From Elysia marginata (taxonomy: Eukaryota; Mollusca; Gastropoda; Plakobranchidae), in NCBI GenBank assembly GCA_019649035.1, contig BMAT01005532.1, positions 169,694 to 195,566 on the forward strand: a stretch of 25,873 bases of DNA, written 5' to 3'. Position numbers and translations under genes: made by a program. The notes under the pieces were generated by a model. It was not told the DNA's origin. It made no database searches and saw only the letters and a program-made list of their open reading frames with translations. Below are positions 1 through 11,700 of this stretch, piece by piece. The stretch's first letter is position 1. Each line of letters opens with the position of its first letter.

Positions 1-2097
1 CATAAGCATGGTTCTAAAAACACAAGGTGTATATTTATAAAGCAGAAAGTCCATGAAATCTTAACAACATGCAGGCTTTCATTAAAATTCGCTATGCTAC
101 AGTTATAATAAAATTTATAAATTGCTATGTTATGACTGCCCGAGTCATCAATCTACAATACTAAAGCACATAGTTGTTTTTTTTACCTAATCGAAAAATT
201 CAAAGGACTTATTAGTTTTTATTGCATTTTCTAAGTCAAAACTAAACACTGGGCATGTAGGAATGTAACTCTTGAATATAATAGAACTGTTAGAATTTAA
301 GAACTTAAAATTGACGCATATTATCTTGACTGGCTCCATGCTTCACCATAGGCCAACAACACAGCTACTGCGCGCTTTCAATATAACTTCCCGTCACCTA
401 AGTCGGTCGGTTACAGTTACGCGGTGCCAGCCGCAGAACAGAAGTGCCAACACTACGCTGACATGTTACATCTTCATTGCCTCACAAGCTTCGCAGCACA
501 GCTCCTGTTCTAGCCTATTTTTAGATTTCTGTGACATGAACTCATTCAGTCTGCTTGAAGCTATTTACAGAGGGAAAGCCAAGGAAAAATAACTTTATAA
601 TCAAGTGTATTATAAGCACAAAATTAGAGAGTAGTGTCCCTAGTTAAAAAGAGGCGTGGTTTGTTGTGACGGTAAAAATTAATGACTTGGAAAAGATATC
701 AATTGGGAAATCCGACTGAAAGTAGGCTTAAGAACGAAATCAGTCATTCTGGACAGAAAACAATCGCACATTTATCACCTTTACCATCAGGCTTATAACA
801 TCCCTAACTATAATTAATAATTATGGTACAAAGCAAGACAACACAGCTTTTTAAAAGGTGTTTAATATTGGTGTTTTATTTGAAAAAAAAAGAAGTAGGC
901 TACTGTGTAAAAACAGGCCCAATAACGGAGAAGGCATCTTGAAAAAAAAAAAAGAAATTGCAGAAGTGGTGAGTGATTTAAAAAACAGGGCCAACGACCG
1001 AGACAGAAATACTTTTTTATGGTCCACAGGTAGACTCTCAGTTTTTGGACCAAGATGTCAAGGGTTTGAGCCACGGGGTTCTGTATGTCGACATTTACTC
1101 CTTGAGAAAGGTTATTTACACACATTTCTTCTTAGCAATTAGGTATGAATTGAGTACAGTATCCAGTTTTATGGGCAGTGAAAAATCTTGTCAGAGTGCT
1201 AGAGTGATGTGCTTTTACTGCTGCTCCTCTTTTAAGTCCAGAGGGTTATTTGATTGGCAATGGTCTGTTGAGAAATCTTATTAAAGCGTTAAGAGCATTA
1301 GTGGATTAGGCGCTTTATAAAAATACTTTTTAGTTACGTTTCACCTTTAAATACCTGTCATATCTTCAGGTCCTTTAATAACAGCTAGGCAGACTTTATG
1401 CTACTAGCATAAAACCATTGCCGACCGTTCTCGTTTCAACCCGAAAAAAAATCGTTTTAGACCATAAGGCCATTTCCGATTCAACTTAAACTAGAATATT
1501 GTACATTATATATTCATTTTTGTTTGTAATGCCCCCATAAATAGATATAAAATGTGCAAGATAAATACTGGATAATAATAGTTTTTATTATATAGGCTTT
1601 TAATTCTTTTAAACTATCAAAGTAATTTATTTAAGTATATGAAAAAAATAATAATAATAAACTAAGAAAAAGATTTATGTGTATTTATAAAGAGTGTTTT
1701 TAACATACAAAACAAAATAAATTATAACTTATAGTAGTTGACCTTGAAAAGATATTTAAGATAGCGATTTCCCTCTTTATGTCACATTATTAATTATTCA
1801 ACCAGGTTTACATTGTACATGCATTAATAAGAATGAAAATGTGTAGATACAGATCTAGCGATGAAAATCTGTTCACATTGCTGTTAGCAAAATCAAAAAC
1901 TTTTGCCTAAATGCAAACCAACTTGGTTTAATGAGTGGTCAAGAAAGAGAAATCTCTATCTACATTATCTACTTAATCTCTCTACTAAATTCATTTGAAT
2001 GTTTAAATAGGTTGTGTGTTTGTAAGACTAAGAGGAGGGAGGGAGGGTGAAAATCAAGCCTTGCAACCCCCAAGACGTGTTGTATATTAGATTATAC
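1..2097. other. Upstream AT-rich region without a recognised gene
   Basis: Short open frames (272-592, 858-1142) show no family resemblance or codon pattern. A small CpG-containing patch lies at about 365-440. The stretch from 1480 to 1980 is very AT-rich. Near 2033-2048 there is a GGGA repeat run. Confidence 0.55.
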
Positions 2098-2530
2098 AGA
2101 CCTTTTGCACACGCACCGTGTCTCACTACGCGTACGTGAAAATCGGGAGAGCAGATTGAGAAACTATAAAAATAATGAAACCAGTTTCTAAAAATAGACC
2201 CACAGACGTTGGCGTCATACTCACGCGTTGCTGCTTAAAGTCTGTTTTATGCGCTACGGGACCCCTCAGAAGGACGAAGCCCGTAACGGAGGAGCTCCAA
2301 GATGGCTGATGGGCTAACGGGGCCCGTCAGCCAATCGTCCGCTGAAAACCCCACGCTACCTATGGTTGCTACTAGAGACCTTTAGCACACGCACCGTGTC
2401 TCACTACGCGTACGTGAAAATCGGGAAAGCAGATTGAGGAAACTATAAAAATAATGAAACCAGTTTCTAAAAATAGACGCCACAGACGTTCGCGTCATAC
2501 TCACGTGTTGCTGCTTAAAGTCTGTATTAA
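2098..2530. repeat. Pair of 155-bp direct repeats around a 125-bp spacer
   Basis: Copies at 2098-2250 and 2376-2530 differ by about seven changes, two of them single-base indels. Each contains GCACCGTGTCTCACTACGCG, an ACTATAAAAATAATG stretch and GACGTTSGCGTCATACTCACG. CpG content is much higher than in the flanks. It could be a tandemly duplicated regulatory segment or part of an unrecognised mobile element. Confidence 0.8.
2251..2375 (+). promoter_or_regulatory. CpG-rich promoter-like spacer
   Basis: It contains CCAAGATGGC (2297-2306, YY1-type core often found at transcription starts), a near-perfect palindrome GGCTAACGGG-G-CCCGTCAGCC (2312-2332) and a CCAAT box (2331-2335). It is a candidate for the start of the MCPH1 5' exon or of an unseen transcript. 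Activity is inferred from motifs only, and the area could instead belong to a transposon. Confidence 0.3.
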
Positions 2531-2929
2531 GTCATTCGTTATCGTCGTCGGCGCGCAAGGTCTCTATTAAGAGGCTGGAGCCCGCAAAACTAGCATTTGG
2601 CTAGTATTAGCGTCTTGAGTAGGAGTGATCCGAATCTGGCTCTCTTGATTTTTATTCTCTGTTTCTTTAAATGACTCGCATCCAGGATGAATGGGTTGGC
2701 GCTCAGTTAGACATCGGAGGACCGCAGCTTGCATTCGGTCGCGTCTTTCTGTTATTTTTTTTGTGTCCATACTTGTTGTCCGTGTGTCATGCTTGCTTCT
2801 ATTTTGTTCCAGTAAATGGTCTTCTTGGTAGTAAAAGGGCTTTTAGTCCTTTTCGACTGACGCACTTTAGCAGATTGAGGTTTTGTGGCTTTGCTGTACA
2901 GTTCTTTAGGTTCCAAATTTGTCGAATGA

Positions 2930-3715
2930 GACTGCTGAGAATTCAGCTCTTTTCTGAGTTTATTTTCGCGCCGTATGTGTTTAGGGTTATTTCACTTCTG
3001 TCGTTGAAAAGGACTGCCTTGGTCTTCGACGTATTCACTTTAAACCCTGTTCTTAAAGGAAGTAGCGTTTCCTTGGTCTTCTTTTAAATGAATGGGGGAT
3101 CAATTTTTTTGCTCCATATCTTCCACAGTGACCTGTCCTCTGTTCATTGGCTGAGTTTTGTGTTGGGGTCTGTGATTTTGCTGCCGAGACCGTTTATTGC
3201 TACGTTGAAGAGTGTTAGTAAGCTAACTGCAACTCCTTGTGGTGTTCCGTTTTCTTGCTTCCTTGCGTGTGATAGAGATCCGCCTACCTTGACTTATATT
3301 GCTTTATTTTTTTAATGAAATTCATGTAGGCTACATTTTCTTAAAGTTTTTAAGGAGGTCGTCTTGCCTCATAACGTCTTAGGTTTTTTTCTAAGTCTAA
3401 AATATCTTGATTGACTTGTTTAGTGCTGCTATTTGGTATGTGTTATTTGTCTGGTTTTCCTGAACCATGCCTGTGTTTTGCTGGTACGTTTATTAGCCTC
3501 AAGATAGAAATTTAATTTCTTGTTTATGATGGATTCTAAGGGGCCTAGGTGAGATGTGAGGGAGATTGGTCTTTATGCTGTGGGGTCTTTTGCTGGTTTG
3601 TGGATGGGTACTTCGATCACGTGTTTGGATTTGTTTGGGAAATTATACTGATATTTGGTTGAAAAGGCCTAAATTTTCCCTGTAGGCTGGTGGCCATTAA
3701 TTTTTATTTCGGAGT
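2930..3715 (-). mobile_element. Antisense non-LTR retrotransposon RT relic
   Basis: On the - strand, broken frames read in order KHVIEVPIHKPAKDPT (3580-3628), RPISLTSHLG, INKKLNFYLEANK, then GGSLSHARKQENGTPQGVAV (about 3219-3278), and GFKVNTSKTKAVLF (3008-3046). These are the successive blocks of the reverse-transcriptase fold of I/Jockey-like LINEs (vPIxKPgKD, RPISLTS, QENGxPQGSVLS, GFKxxxxKTKxVxF). Frameshifts and stops separate them, and the catalytic YADD block expected between the last two is absent. It is a dead, internally deleted copy, opposite in strand to MCPH1. Confidence 0.77.
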
Positions 3716-3849
3716 TGATAGCACCAGCAGCTGCAGACAACAAGCACTTACACTAGTTACAGATTTAACGTAATAACTTGAGGTAAGAGCAGTTAACTCT
3801 GGACAGGAGTTAAGGCACAACGACAGCAAGCCGGCAGATCGGCGGCAAT

Positions 3850-4244
3850 TTTGATAGCCTAACTAGAGATCAAGATCTAGATATAATCTATATCTAGGCT
3901 AATCTAGATCTAGAGACAACTTATAAGATAATCATAATAAGCCTTTTTGAAAAGCTAGATCTAAATCTAGAAACGTTTAGATCTAGCCAAGACCTAGATT
4001 CTGGGTGCGAGTTGTGTTTAGGCCTTTGGTGTAACTGGTATACATCTCATCTTGATTCTAGATCTAGATTAGATCAAGTTTACAACATAATAACTGTAAG
4101 AATTTCTTTATAAAATCATTTTAAATGACAGATCTAGATCTAATTTTAATAGCCTATATATATATATATCTAGATTCTAGATCTAGTCCAGATCTAGAAT
4201 ATGAACTTGATCTGAATCCAGACTCTAGATCTAGATAGATCATC
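3850..4244. repeat. AGATCTAGA-rich degenerate repeat block
   Basis: Dense TCTAGATC and GATCTAGA units, with a (TA)n run at 4154-4168. Similar units resume at 4624-4640 and 4708-4716 after the inserted foldback element, and again near 8168 and 12700. Confidence 0.75.
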
Positions 4245-4618
4245 TTTATCCCGGGGTTGGGCCGCTGGTGATAAAAATGGGGAATCACTTCCATACCGAC
4301 GCGCCACTTTGAAATTAATTTAAGCACTAGATAAACTTGTTACCTGCTACAATATGACTAATCCAATGTTAATGGATGAATATTCACTGGACATTGGTCT
4401 AGTGCGTCGTATTTTTATAAATGGAATTTTCTTTCACCACTCGGGACAACGCAAGTGTATATGTGACGCCATTTTGTAAACAGACTTCCTGCATTTCGTT
4501 ACTTTTACTGGCGCGTCGGTATGGAAGTCTTTCCAAAAATGGATTGCCATGCACTGATGCAGCCATCTCTTTCATTTCGTCAGTCTCGCCAGCGGACCAG
4601 TGCCACTGCCAGGATAAA
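4245..4618. mobile_element. Foldback/MITE-like element
   Basis: A perfect 20-bp inverted repeat, ACTTCCATACCGACGCGCCA at 4287-4306 and its complement at 4509-4528, sits inside weaker outer ends (TTTATCC...CCGCTGG near 4245-4268, complement near 4589-4618). The loop holds further nested inverted repeats (GCACTAGA near 4324 with TCTAGTGC near 4398; CCAATGT with ACATTGG). No coding capacity. It is embedded in CTAG-rich repeats, so the target duplication (perhaps GATAGATC) is ambiguous. Confidence 0.5.
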
Positions 4619-5613
4619 TGGTGATAGATCTCTAGATCTATTTAGTTCCCATATATGACTTTTATGATTATGACCGCTTCCTTTTTTAAAAGGGCTGCAT
4701 TACAAGTAGATCTAGTATTTTGCCGATTCTTCGAATATTTCACGGTTGGATGAATGGATGAGTTGTTCAATTTAAGTCTTGTGTGAATACCTTTTGTTTG
4801 TTTTTACATGTAACATGATGGAGGGAGGGTGGTTACTTTTCGTGTGGATGTAGCATGGATACGTTGCTGTTGGGTTTTTTGTGTGGTCTGTAAAGTCCAT
4901 CTAGCGTTTACAGGTTGAGTGAAACATCTAGGAAGTCCACAACTTTTTTTTTTTTTGTCTCTAATGTGATGTTAAGTCCATTCTCTTTTTATTTTGCATT
5001 CTTTTTTGTCATCTATAAGTCATGTCTTGGTTTCTGTCTTGTTATGACTAGACCGTCATGTCTACATACAGTCCAGCACCTAACTCAAGGTGAACTTTAA
5101 TTGAGATCATAAAAAATAGAGTGAGACGAGAGTCCAACTACTTGAATTAGTTCGCATGTTTCTGCTCCATCGAAACTGCCTGCCTTTGTAGAGTGTTGTT
5201 TTTTTAGTGTGTGTGATTATAACTTAGGTAAAAATGAGACTAGTTCAGTGTATTTAAAAATATTATTATAAGTAATATAAGTTATTATATTATTATTAAA
5301 CCAAATGCAGTATACATCTCTCATATGGTTTACACTGCAGATACTACATTTTGTTTGTCCTGGCCAGAAATAGTAGTCGTAGTAGTAGTTGTAGCAGCAG
5401 CAGCATAGCAGTTGTGGTGGCGTTGGTGTTGGTAGTAGTAATAGTAGGAGGACGGGGAGGAGGGGCAGCAGCAGTAGCAGTAGTAGTAGTGTCGTTGTTT
5501 TCTTTGCCTTTCTCATTTTGATTTGCTAAATTTCTAGAATCTACCTTTTAACTATTAACTTTCTTAAGGGACATAACTCTAAAATGTTTTGAAATCTTAT
5601 TTCCTATCTATAG
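4619..5613. other. MCPH1 upstream flank or 5'UTR intron
   Basis: T-rich sequence with no gene recognised. The acceptor-like CTATAG at 5613 means at least its 3' part is probably an intron inside the 5'UTR. Includes the trinucleotide repeat at 5371-5494. Confidence 0.5.
5371..5494 (+). repeat. Imperfect trinucleotide repeat (AGT/AGC/TGG/AGG)
   Basis: Runs of AGT, AGC, TGG and AGG triplets with a strong purine/G bias. The opposite strand is open and would encode poly-Leu, which is a composition artefact and not a gene. Confidence 0.8.
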
Positions 5614-5720
5614 ACAACCATGTTGTGACAGAGAGCAAGCTTTGCTTCAACAACTGAAGAAGCTCAAGACTTCACAGAAAGCATTCTCAATTTTGATGGT
5701 GTAGTTGCCTAATTGTCATT
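5614..5720 (+). other. MCPH1: MCPH1 last 5'UTR segment with two minimal uORFs
   Basis: A pyrimidine-rich stretch ends in CTATAG at 5608-5613, so the 5'UTR exon probably begins at 5614 and runs into the coding start at 5721. It contains two AUGs, each followed by a single sense codon and a stop: ATG-TTG-TGA at 5620-5628 (A at -3, strong context) and ATG-GTG-TAG at 5696-5704 (weak context). The rest of the 5'UTR and the transcription start cannot be located from sequence alone. An alternative is that transcription starts just upstream without splicing. Confidence 0.5.
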
Positions 5721-5763
5721 ATGGAGCTGGAATCAAGTACTAACTTGACATCTGTTCTGAAAG
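5721..5763 (+). CDS. MCPH1: MCPH1 coding exon 1 (start codon)
   Basis: It encodes residues 1-14 (MELESSTNLTSVLK) and the first base of Gly15. The donor is GTATGG at 5764. It ends in phase 1, matching the acceptor at 6817. The short leader before the BRCT fold resembles the very short N-terminus of vertebrate microcephalin. Confidence 0.85.
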
Positions 5764-8700
5764 GTATGGTATTTCATTTCTTGTACTCGTACAAAAAATA
5801 GTATTTAACACTATACTGAGGATATCACATCTTGATGAAAACTGGTCTCTCCCTTTCACTTTGAATATATTAATTTGTTGATATATTTCAATTTACTTGG
5901 TCAAAGTTTGCAGTGGAAAAATTCGTTTTGGTTTAGTCAGGATTTATTAAAAAAAGACAACTAGTGGCTATGAAGAATGATCATAATGATTATAATCTTC
6001 CACATACCTACATAAATCTGTGATTTTCAGGATTCCTCGCAGAAATTCATGTTTTTTTTTCAGCATTATGTTTTTTTTCAGCTATTTGATATTCTTCCTT
6101 TTTGGCTAAGCAGAAGAGTCTGCTCGCTAGTGTGTACTTCACAAAAACTTATTGACCCAGATGCAGTGCTCCATTCAATTAACTTTAAGTCAAGACTGTT
6201 TTGTCATTGGGATGATAGGGTAACTGTAACTCAGTGTAAGGGACTTTAATGCTAATGCTGGGATTGCAGACTAGATATTTAAATCCTAAAATGCTTCACA
6301 TGTTCTATGTTCTTATCACCAATATTTATCACACAGTGTTTTTTTCCCATGTATAATTCGTGAGCTTAATTTTCTTTGCGTTTAATTTCAGGCCCTTTCT
6401 TTTTCCAGCTACTATATTTAATGGTATAGAATCATAAAACCATTGAAGTTATTGTTGAAAATACATATATTCAAGTTTGAAACTGGCTGGTCATCTCTTG
6501 ACCTAATGAAATTTTTGCATTTTTTTTCTCATTTTTCAAGAAATGATATACTTTCTTCCAAATTCAAAAATTTATTTTAATATTTCAGGTCATAATAGTC
6601 AAGATTTCAAAATTAATTTTTTCACTGCTGTAATGGGCTTATGAGCAGCTTTCCAACAATGCATATATATATATCTAATTTCATAATTCCACAATTAGAC
6701 TAATTTTGTGATAATATGACGTATATTTAATTAAGTTCTACTCAACTTTTTTACTCTTTTCTTTTTTAAACCAATATTCATTTAGTTTTGTACCCATTTT
6801 TTCCAATGTTATTTTAGGTGTTGTGGCTTTTGTAGAAGTTCGAAGCAGCAATGACAACCGTAGCGCAGCAATTTCTCATGAATTGGCACAACTTGGTGCC
6901 AGAGTGGAAACGACCTTCTCTGATGAAGTTACCCATGTGGTTTACAAAGAAGGCCTCAAAAGGACCTGGAACAGAGCCACCAAGCGGGGTGTGCCTATGG
7001 TCTCTGTATCATGGCTTGATAGGTTGGTGATGTACTAACCATTTGAGCTCTGAGCGCCTGAGCCTCAAGTATACTACCATGTGTTAATGAACTTAATCCA
7101 TGCAAAGAAAAGTGAAAACCCTGTTTGAAAGGTCAGGGAAGCTTTTTTGAACCTTTAGTTTAAGCTGTAATGGAGAAGGAACCCCACACCAGTTTACAGG
7201 TCTTATAGTAGGTATCACAGAAAGCCTGATCGGGCGTATGAAAAAGTGTGTGTGGTGGCTGATATGTGTTGTCTTTACCGTCCGGTTTGTATGTGTTAAA
7301 ATGATCTAATATATGACAAACTTATATCAATGTTTTCTTCAGCTTTTACAGTATCGTTTGGTATACTTTATATAGAGGATCATTAAGTATTGCGGTATTT
7401 ATGACTAATATAAACATACACCCGTAACGCGTAAACCCGGTACTGAAAACCGACAGTGGAGCGACCTTCAAACTACACACCTCGCTATTTCGGCCGACGC
7501 TCAGCGCCAATACATCGCATCGTGTCGAAATAAAAAGGAGAACATTCACAATTGAATGAGCTTTCCATTGGTGTAAGGTAGAAGTTTGTAAGTGACCTAG
7601 AAAGTCCCGTAATCGGCGTGTGAAAATAAGTTATTTTTAGAACTCGTGCTCCTTTCGTTCCTGCGTTATGTAGCCCTTCAAGTCGGGTACCATAAGAAAG
7701 CGCGACCTCTGACCTCTATTATATAAAAAATTCAACCTGATTGGTTGAATTGGCGCCGAGCGATAGGCAATCAAAACAAGTAACCCCCCACTAAGCATCC
7801 CATGCGCGCGATCCAAGGATGGGCTGTAGAGTCCAGTGTTTACCCCACCACTGGCTCGCGGCACAGAGCGGCTTAGGCGACGGTCATTACTATCGATCAA
7901 ACAGCTGCGCGACGAGCACTGCTGAGCCGCTGATAGCCTGTGCTTATGCTAGGCCTACCGTGTTTCAATTCATTGACCGCTACTTAAGTTTTATTGAAAT
8001 TATGAAGAATTATCCGAAAATAAGGCTTTACGCGATCCTTTTTCGTTTTAATTTGAAGAACAAAAACATAGGTCGCAAGTTTTTTTCTGTTATCGATGCG
8101 CACACTAAATCGAATAGAGACATGTTGCAAACTCTCAAATTGACCGTCAACAGTAACTATGACACACCTAGATCTAATCTAGTTTCGTCGCCGCTAATGA
8201 AATAAAATAACGATAGAACAGTACACGCAAAGACCTTAACCTACGCTATGTTATCAGTAAAAGTCATTGAACTTTTGTCCCGACCTTGACCGTAACTGCA
8301 CTAGGCCTACCGTGAGTACCGTTCTACTAATTCTAGGCATGTCAAACTCGAATGGATGGACTTTTTAGACCTTTAATCGATCTGAGGTTGAAAGTTTTGG
8401 TATATTAAGCCAATGTTTTGACGGATATGCAAATTCCTACCACATTTTCATGACTAGTAATAGGAAATAATAAACTACGATCTAGGTCTCGGTTGAAAAT
8501 CGGGTGGCCTGCAATGACGGAAATAAACTTGATGAAGTTATTTCTCACTCTCAGTCTCAGATCCCTATGCCTGAACTTGAACGCGCGTTATTAGAAAAAA
8601 AGGGAGGATGGACCTTTAGCAAGATACACTCTATAATACTTTTATTAGTTCATACGTATGTCACAAGACTCTCAAGACAGGCTCAAATGCAATGATGGGT

Positions 8701-11700
8701 CTAAAAGATGACCAACTCTCCCTTGCATAACATTGTAGGCCTCATTTTTTTTTCATTAAAAAAAAAACAAAAACAAAACAATGTCACAAGTCTACAGTTT
8801 ACCTTTTCTAATGACTCCAAAAAACCTTTTCTGAAAACAAGGAGGTGCGTTGTAAATCTAGCCACATTTAATACATTATCGCTATACATAAATTTGCAAT
8901 CCCACTAGTTAGCTCTTCAAAAATCTCTTAGGTTTGGGGTTAGCTGGACAATCCTAAATAAAACGAAGTATTTTTTTAGAATGAAAACAAGTTTTCTAAC
9001 CACAGAAAATATCTGATTGCCTGCTTACCAACAGCTAGAGCTGAATATATCTAAAATTAATAACAACACAATTTTTGATTAGGGGTCTAGTTAGGCCACA
9101 TCATATTTATGTTGCAGCGTACTCAAGCAGTGGTAAAATAAAATTCTTCAGCCCAACCTCACCAAAGTCCGCAAGAATTTGTAACTAATTGTTTGGCAAA
9201 TGTCTCAAAGTACTGTTACTAGCACAACCTTCTTTGGAGAATACAGTAATTTTTAATTACTAAGTTACCATGAAAAAAGGACAAGCAAGGCACAGAATCA
9301 TAATGTAATTTATTTAAAGTCACTTCATCTCTCTTGGAGACGATAGGGAACACAATTTGCCCCTTTTTCCTTTTCTTTTCTTTCCATTTTGGACAAACTC
9401 TTATCAATTTCTAATGTTACAGCTTCTCTAGTTAACCCTTTTGGAAACCATAACAAATCAGCTGAAAAAATAAATTGTTCATTGTTCTTTTTCTGTCCAG
9501 GTTTAACCTGTTCCAAAATTTTTCGACAAAATTTTAGATTAACGGTAGTCATTTATATTTTCTTTTCTACAATAAAAAATGATAAAGTTACAATGTTTGT
9601 TGGGCTTTGAACTTTAGTTAAGGTTTCTAATTGCATATTATTTGAAAAATTATGGTTGTATCTTTGAAACTAGTGGAGATATGATCATTTGAATTTTGTG
9701 AATTTTTGAAAAAAATTTTTTTTCAACATTTTTTACAAGTTCTACCTCAAATGATTCTTTTCTCACCCTCTTTACAGTTATATTGTAACAATCTCCTTTG
9801 TTTTGTGAATAAAATGATACCAAAATCACATTTCTGACTAGTTTGCAAGCTGAGATATACATTTTTAAAAATTGACAAATTTCACTTATTTCCCCTGATT
9901 TTTTCCACACGTCAAAATTGGCTTTTTAAGCCTCTTTGAGAAAGAATATTTCATTAACCAAATGGAACAGAGTCCTGAAAAAAATTGAGTTGTATCCCTG
10001 GGAACACTAAAACATGAAACTATTCTTGTTTGGTACACACTTTAATATATGAAGCTGACATGAAATGACAAACTTGGTGATTTTAAGCAAAGGTGACCAT
10101 TTAGTCACTACGTTTCATACAATTTTCCCATTTTGACAGCTTTGTTACTCCAAAAGTAAACAAGCTGTACCAGCAAAACTATTTATTCTGTTTCTATGAC
10201 TACTTGTCAATGTAAAAAGCCCTTTAGTGTGAATTTTAAAGATTTACTTTTTTCCATATGGTGCCACGAAATGGCAAGATTTTGCTGTTTCGCGACAGCG
10301 CGACATCGACGAAATTTTAAAAATTCATAAAAAATTCATTTTTCAAGCTAGAGGAAAAACTAATACACCATTGTTTTCAGCGTAAAAAGATCTATACACT
10401 CCAACTAGTTTAAATGTGTTTCAATGAGTTTGAAATTTTTACCTATGATACCTACTTATAGAGTACTGTGTATCGACAAATAGAGCTAGATCGGTATCTA
10501 GCTCAAATTTTCAAAAGGTTTAGAACCATTGAACCATGGTTAACTTTAAAACTCACGTTAGTTTGGATTCTAAATGTAGGATTTTCTAACATACAGAAAA
10601 GAGATTGAAGATAAAATGACATGGACACTGAAGCCATCTTCAGAATCTGAATTCAAATTATCTAAGCATGACATGTAAAACTAAAAGAGCAAGTTCTTCT
10701 TTACTTCAACAAATTGAAGAAACATGGTATCCAGTTGCTGGCATTTTCTCATATTTGCGCTAAGGCAGAAAATGACAAAACATTAATAAACAGCTGAAAA
10801 TCCTTTAACTTTTGTGAGAAGTGAATTGAAAGTTATTCTTTTCTTTTAGCGGGGACAAGAAATCATTTATAAAGAACCTGCTGTTTTTAAATTAATTCAG
10901 GGATTTAAATCTTTCAACTTTGATCTAATCGTTACTCGTTTTTAAAACTTTTTTTTCAATTTCAACTCAATTTTTGGTTTATAAATTAAAAAAAAAAAAT
11001 CAACCCATAATTCAATGAATCAAACTCAAAGTCTGCTTGGAAGTAACCTCTCAAGGTACCGAACTTAAAGATGGAGTACTTTTGCTCCTAAAGACCTAAG
11101 AGAGAGTTGGTCCAGACAAATTATAGACTTAATAAGGGTAAGACTGTTATTTAAGTACAACAGAATTTATTGATATGGACTCTGTAAATTAAAGGAATTG
11201 ACATGATAATTTTTATTGTTTCAGTTGCAAACAACATATGACACGGATGCCAGAGTCCGCCTTTCCTGCTATACTGCCTGAGGAATCAGACAGCCCTCTC
11301 CCTCGTATCAATCACACAAGTCGTTGGAAGGTATATCATTACATTTTTTTTGGAAGTCACACAAAATGACGAGAGTATTGAGATTTTCACTGATGTGGGT
11401 AAATTTTAAATGAATTTGTTCTTGAAATCAATTGAAAGTTGTTGATGTAGACTATGTATTTCACCACTTGCAACCATAAATGATTAAAAGCAGACACTAG
11501 TGCTGGGTTGACGATCCAAAACTTGACATGGATCGACAAGACACTGTCATAGGATATAAGGCATAGTACATTAATACTATAGGGGTGAGCAGTGGTGCAA
11601 TTGGTAGGGCCGTTAACCGCTTTCTGAGAGGTCCCTGGTTCGATCCCCAGTCCGGGCTAAATTTTATTTGCTCCCCTGTGCCCACCCAGCACTTGATGGG

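Noticed and set aside
466..560. Possible terminal exon on the - strand (acceptor-like CTGTAAATAG, then 30 open codons to TAA, AATAAA further down)
   Set aside because: Too short, with no family resemblance and no partner exon upstream on that strand. Chance is likely.
2671..3315. Open frames of 138 and 75 codons on the + strand
   Set aside because: They are shadows of the antisense reverse-transcriptase relic, whose conserved blocks read on the - strand.
3850..4250. CRISPR-like or satellite array
   Set aside because: Units are degenerate and self-complementary without regular spacers or period. This is simple-repeat drift in a eukaryotic genome.
5217..5516. 99-codon poly-Leu frame on the - strand
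   Set aside because: Artefact of the trinucleotide repeat.
7819..8205. 128-codon open frame in intron 2
   Set aside because: No recognisable domain. Its openness follows from the GC-richer CpG block, and no splice context supports it.
9325..9552. 75-codon open frame on the - strand in intron 2
   Set aside because: Looks mildly protein-like, but I recognise no family and no extension on either side.
11585..11660. tRNA gene
   Set aside because: A and B boxes are present, but the region is the head of a SINE, with a long unrelated body, hexamer tail and target duplication.
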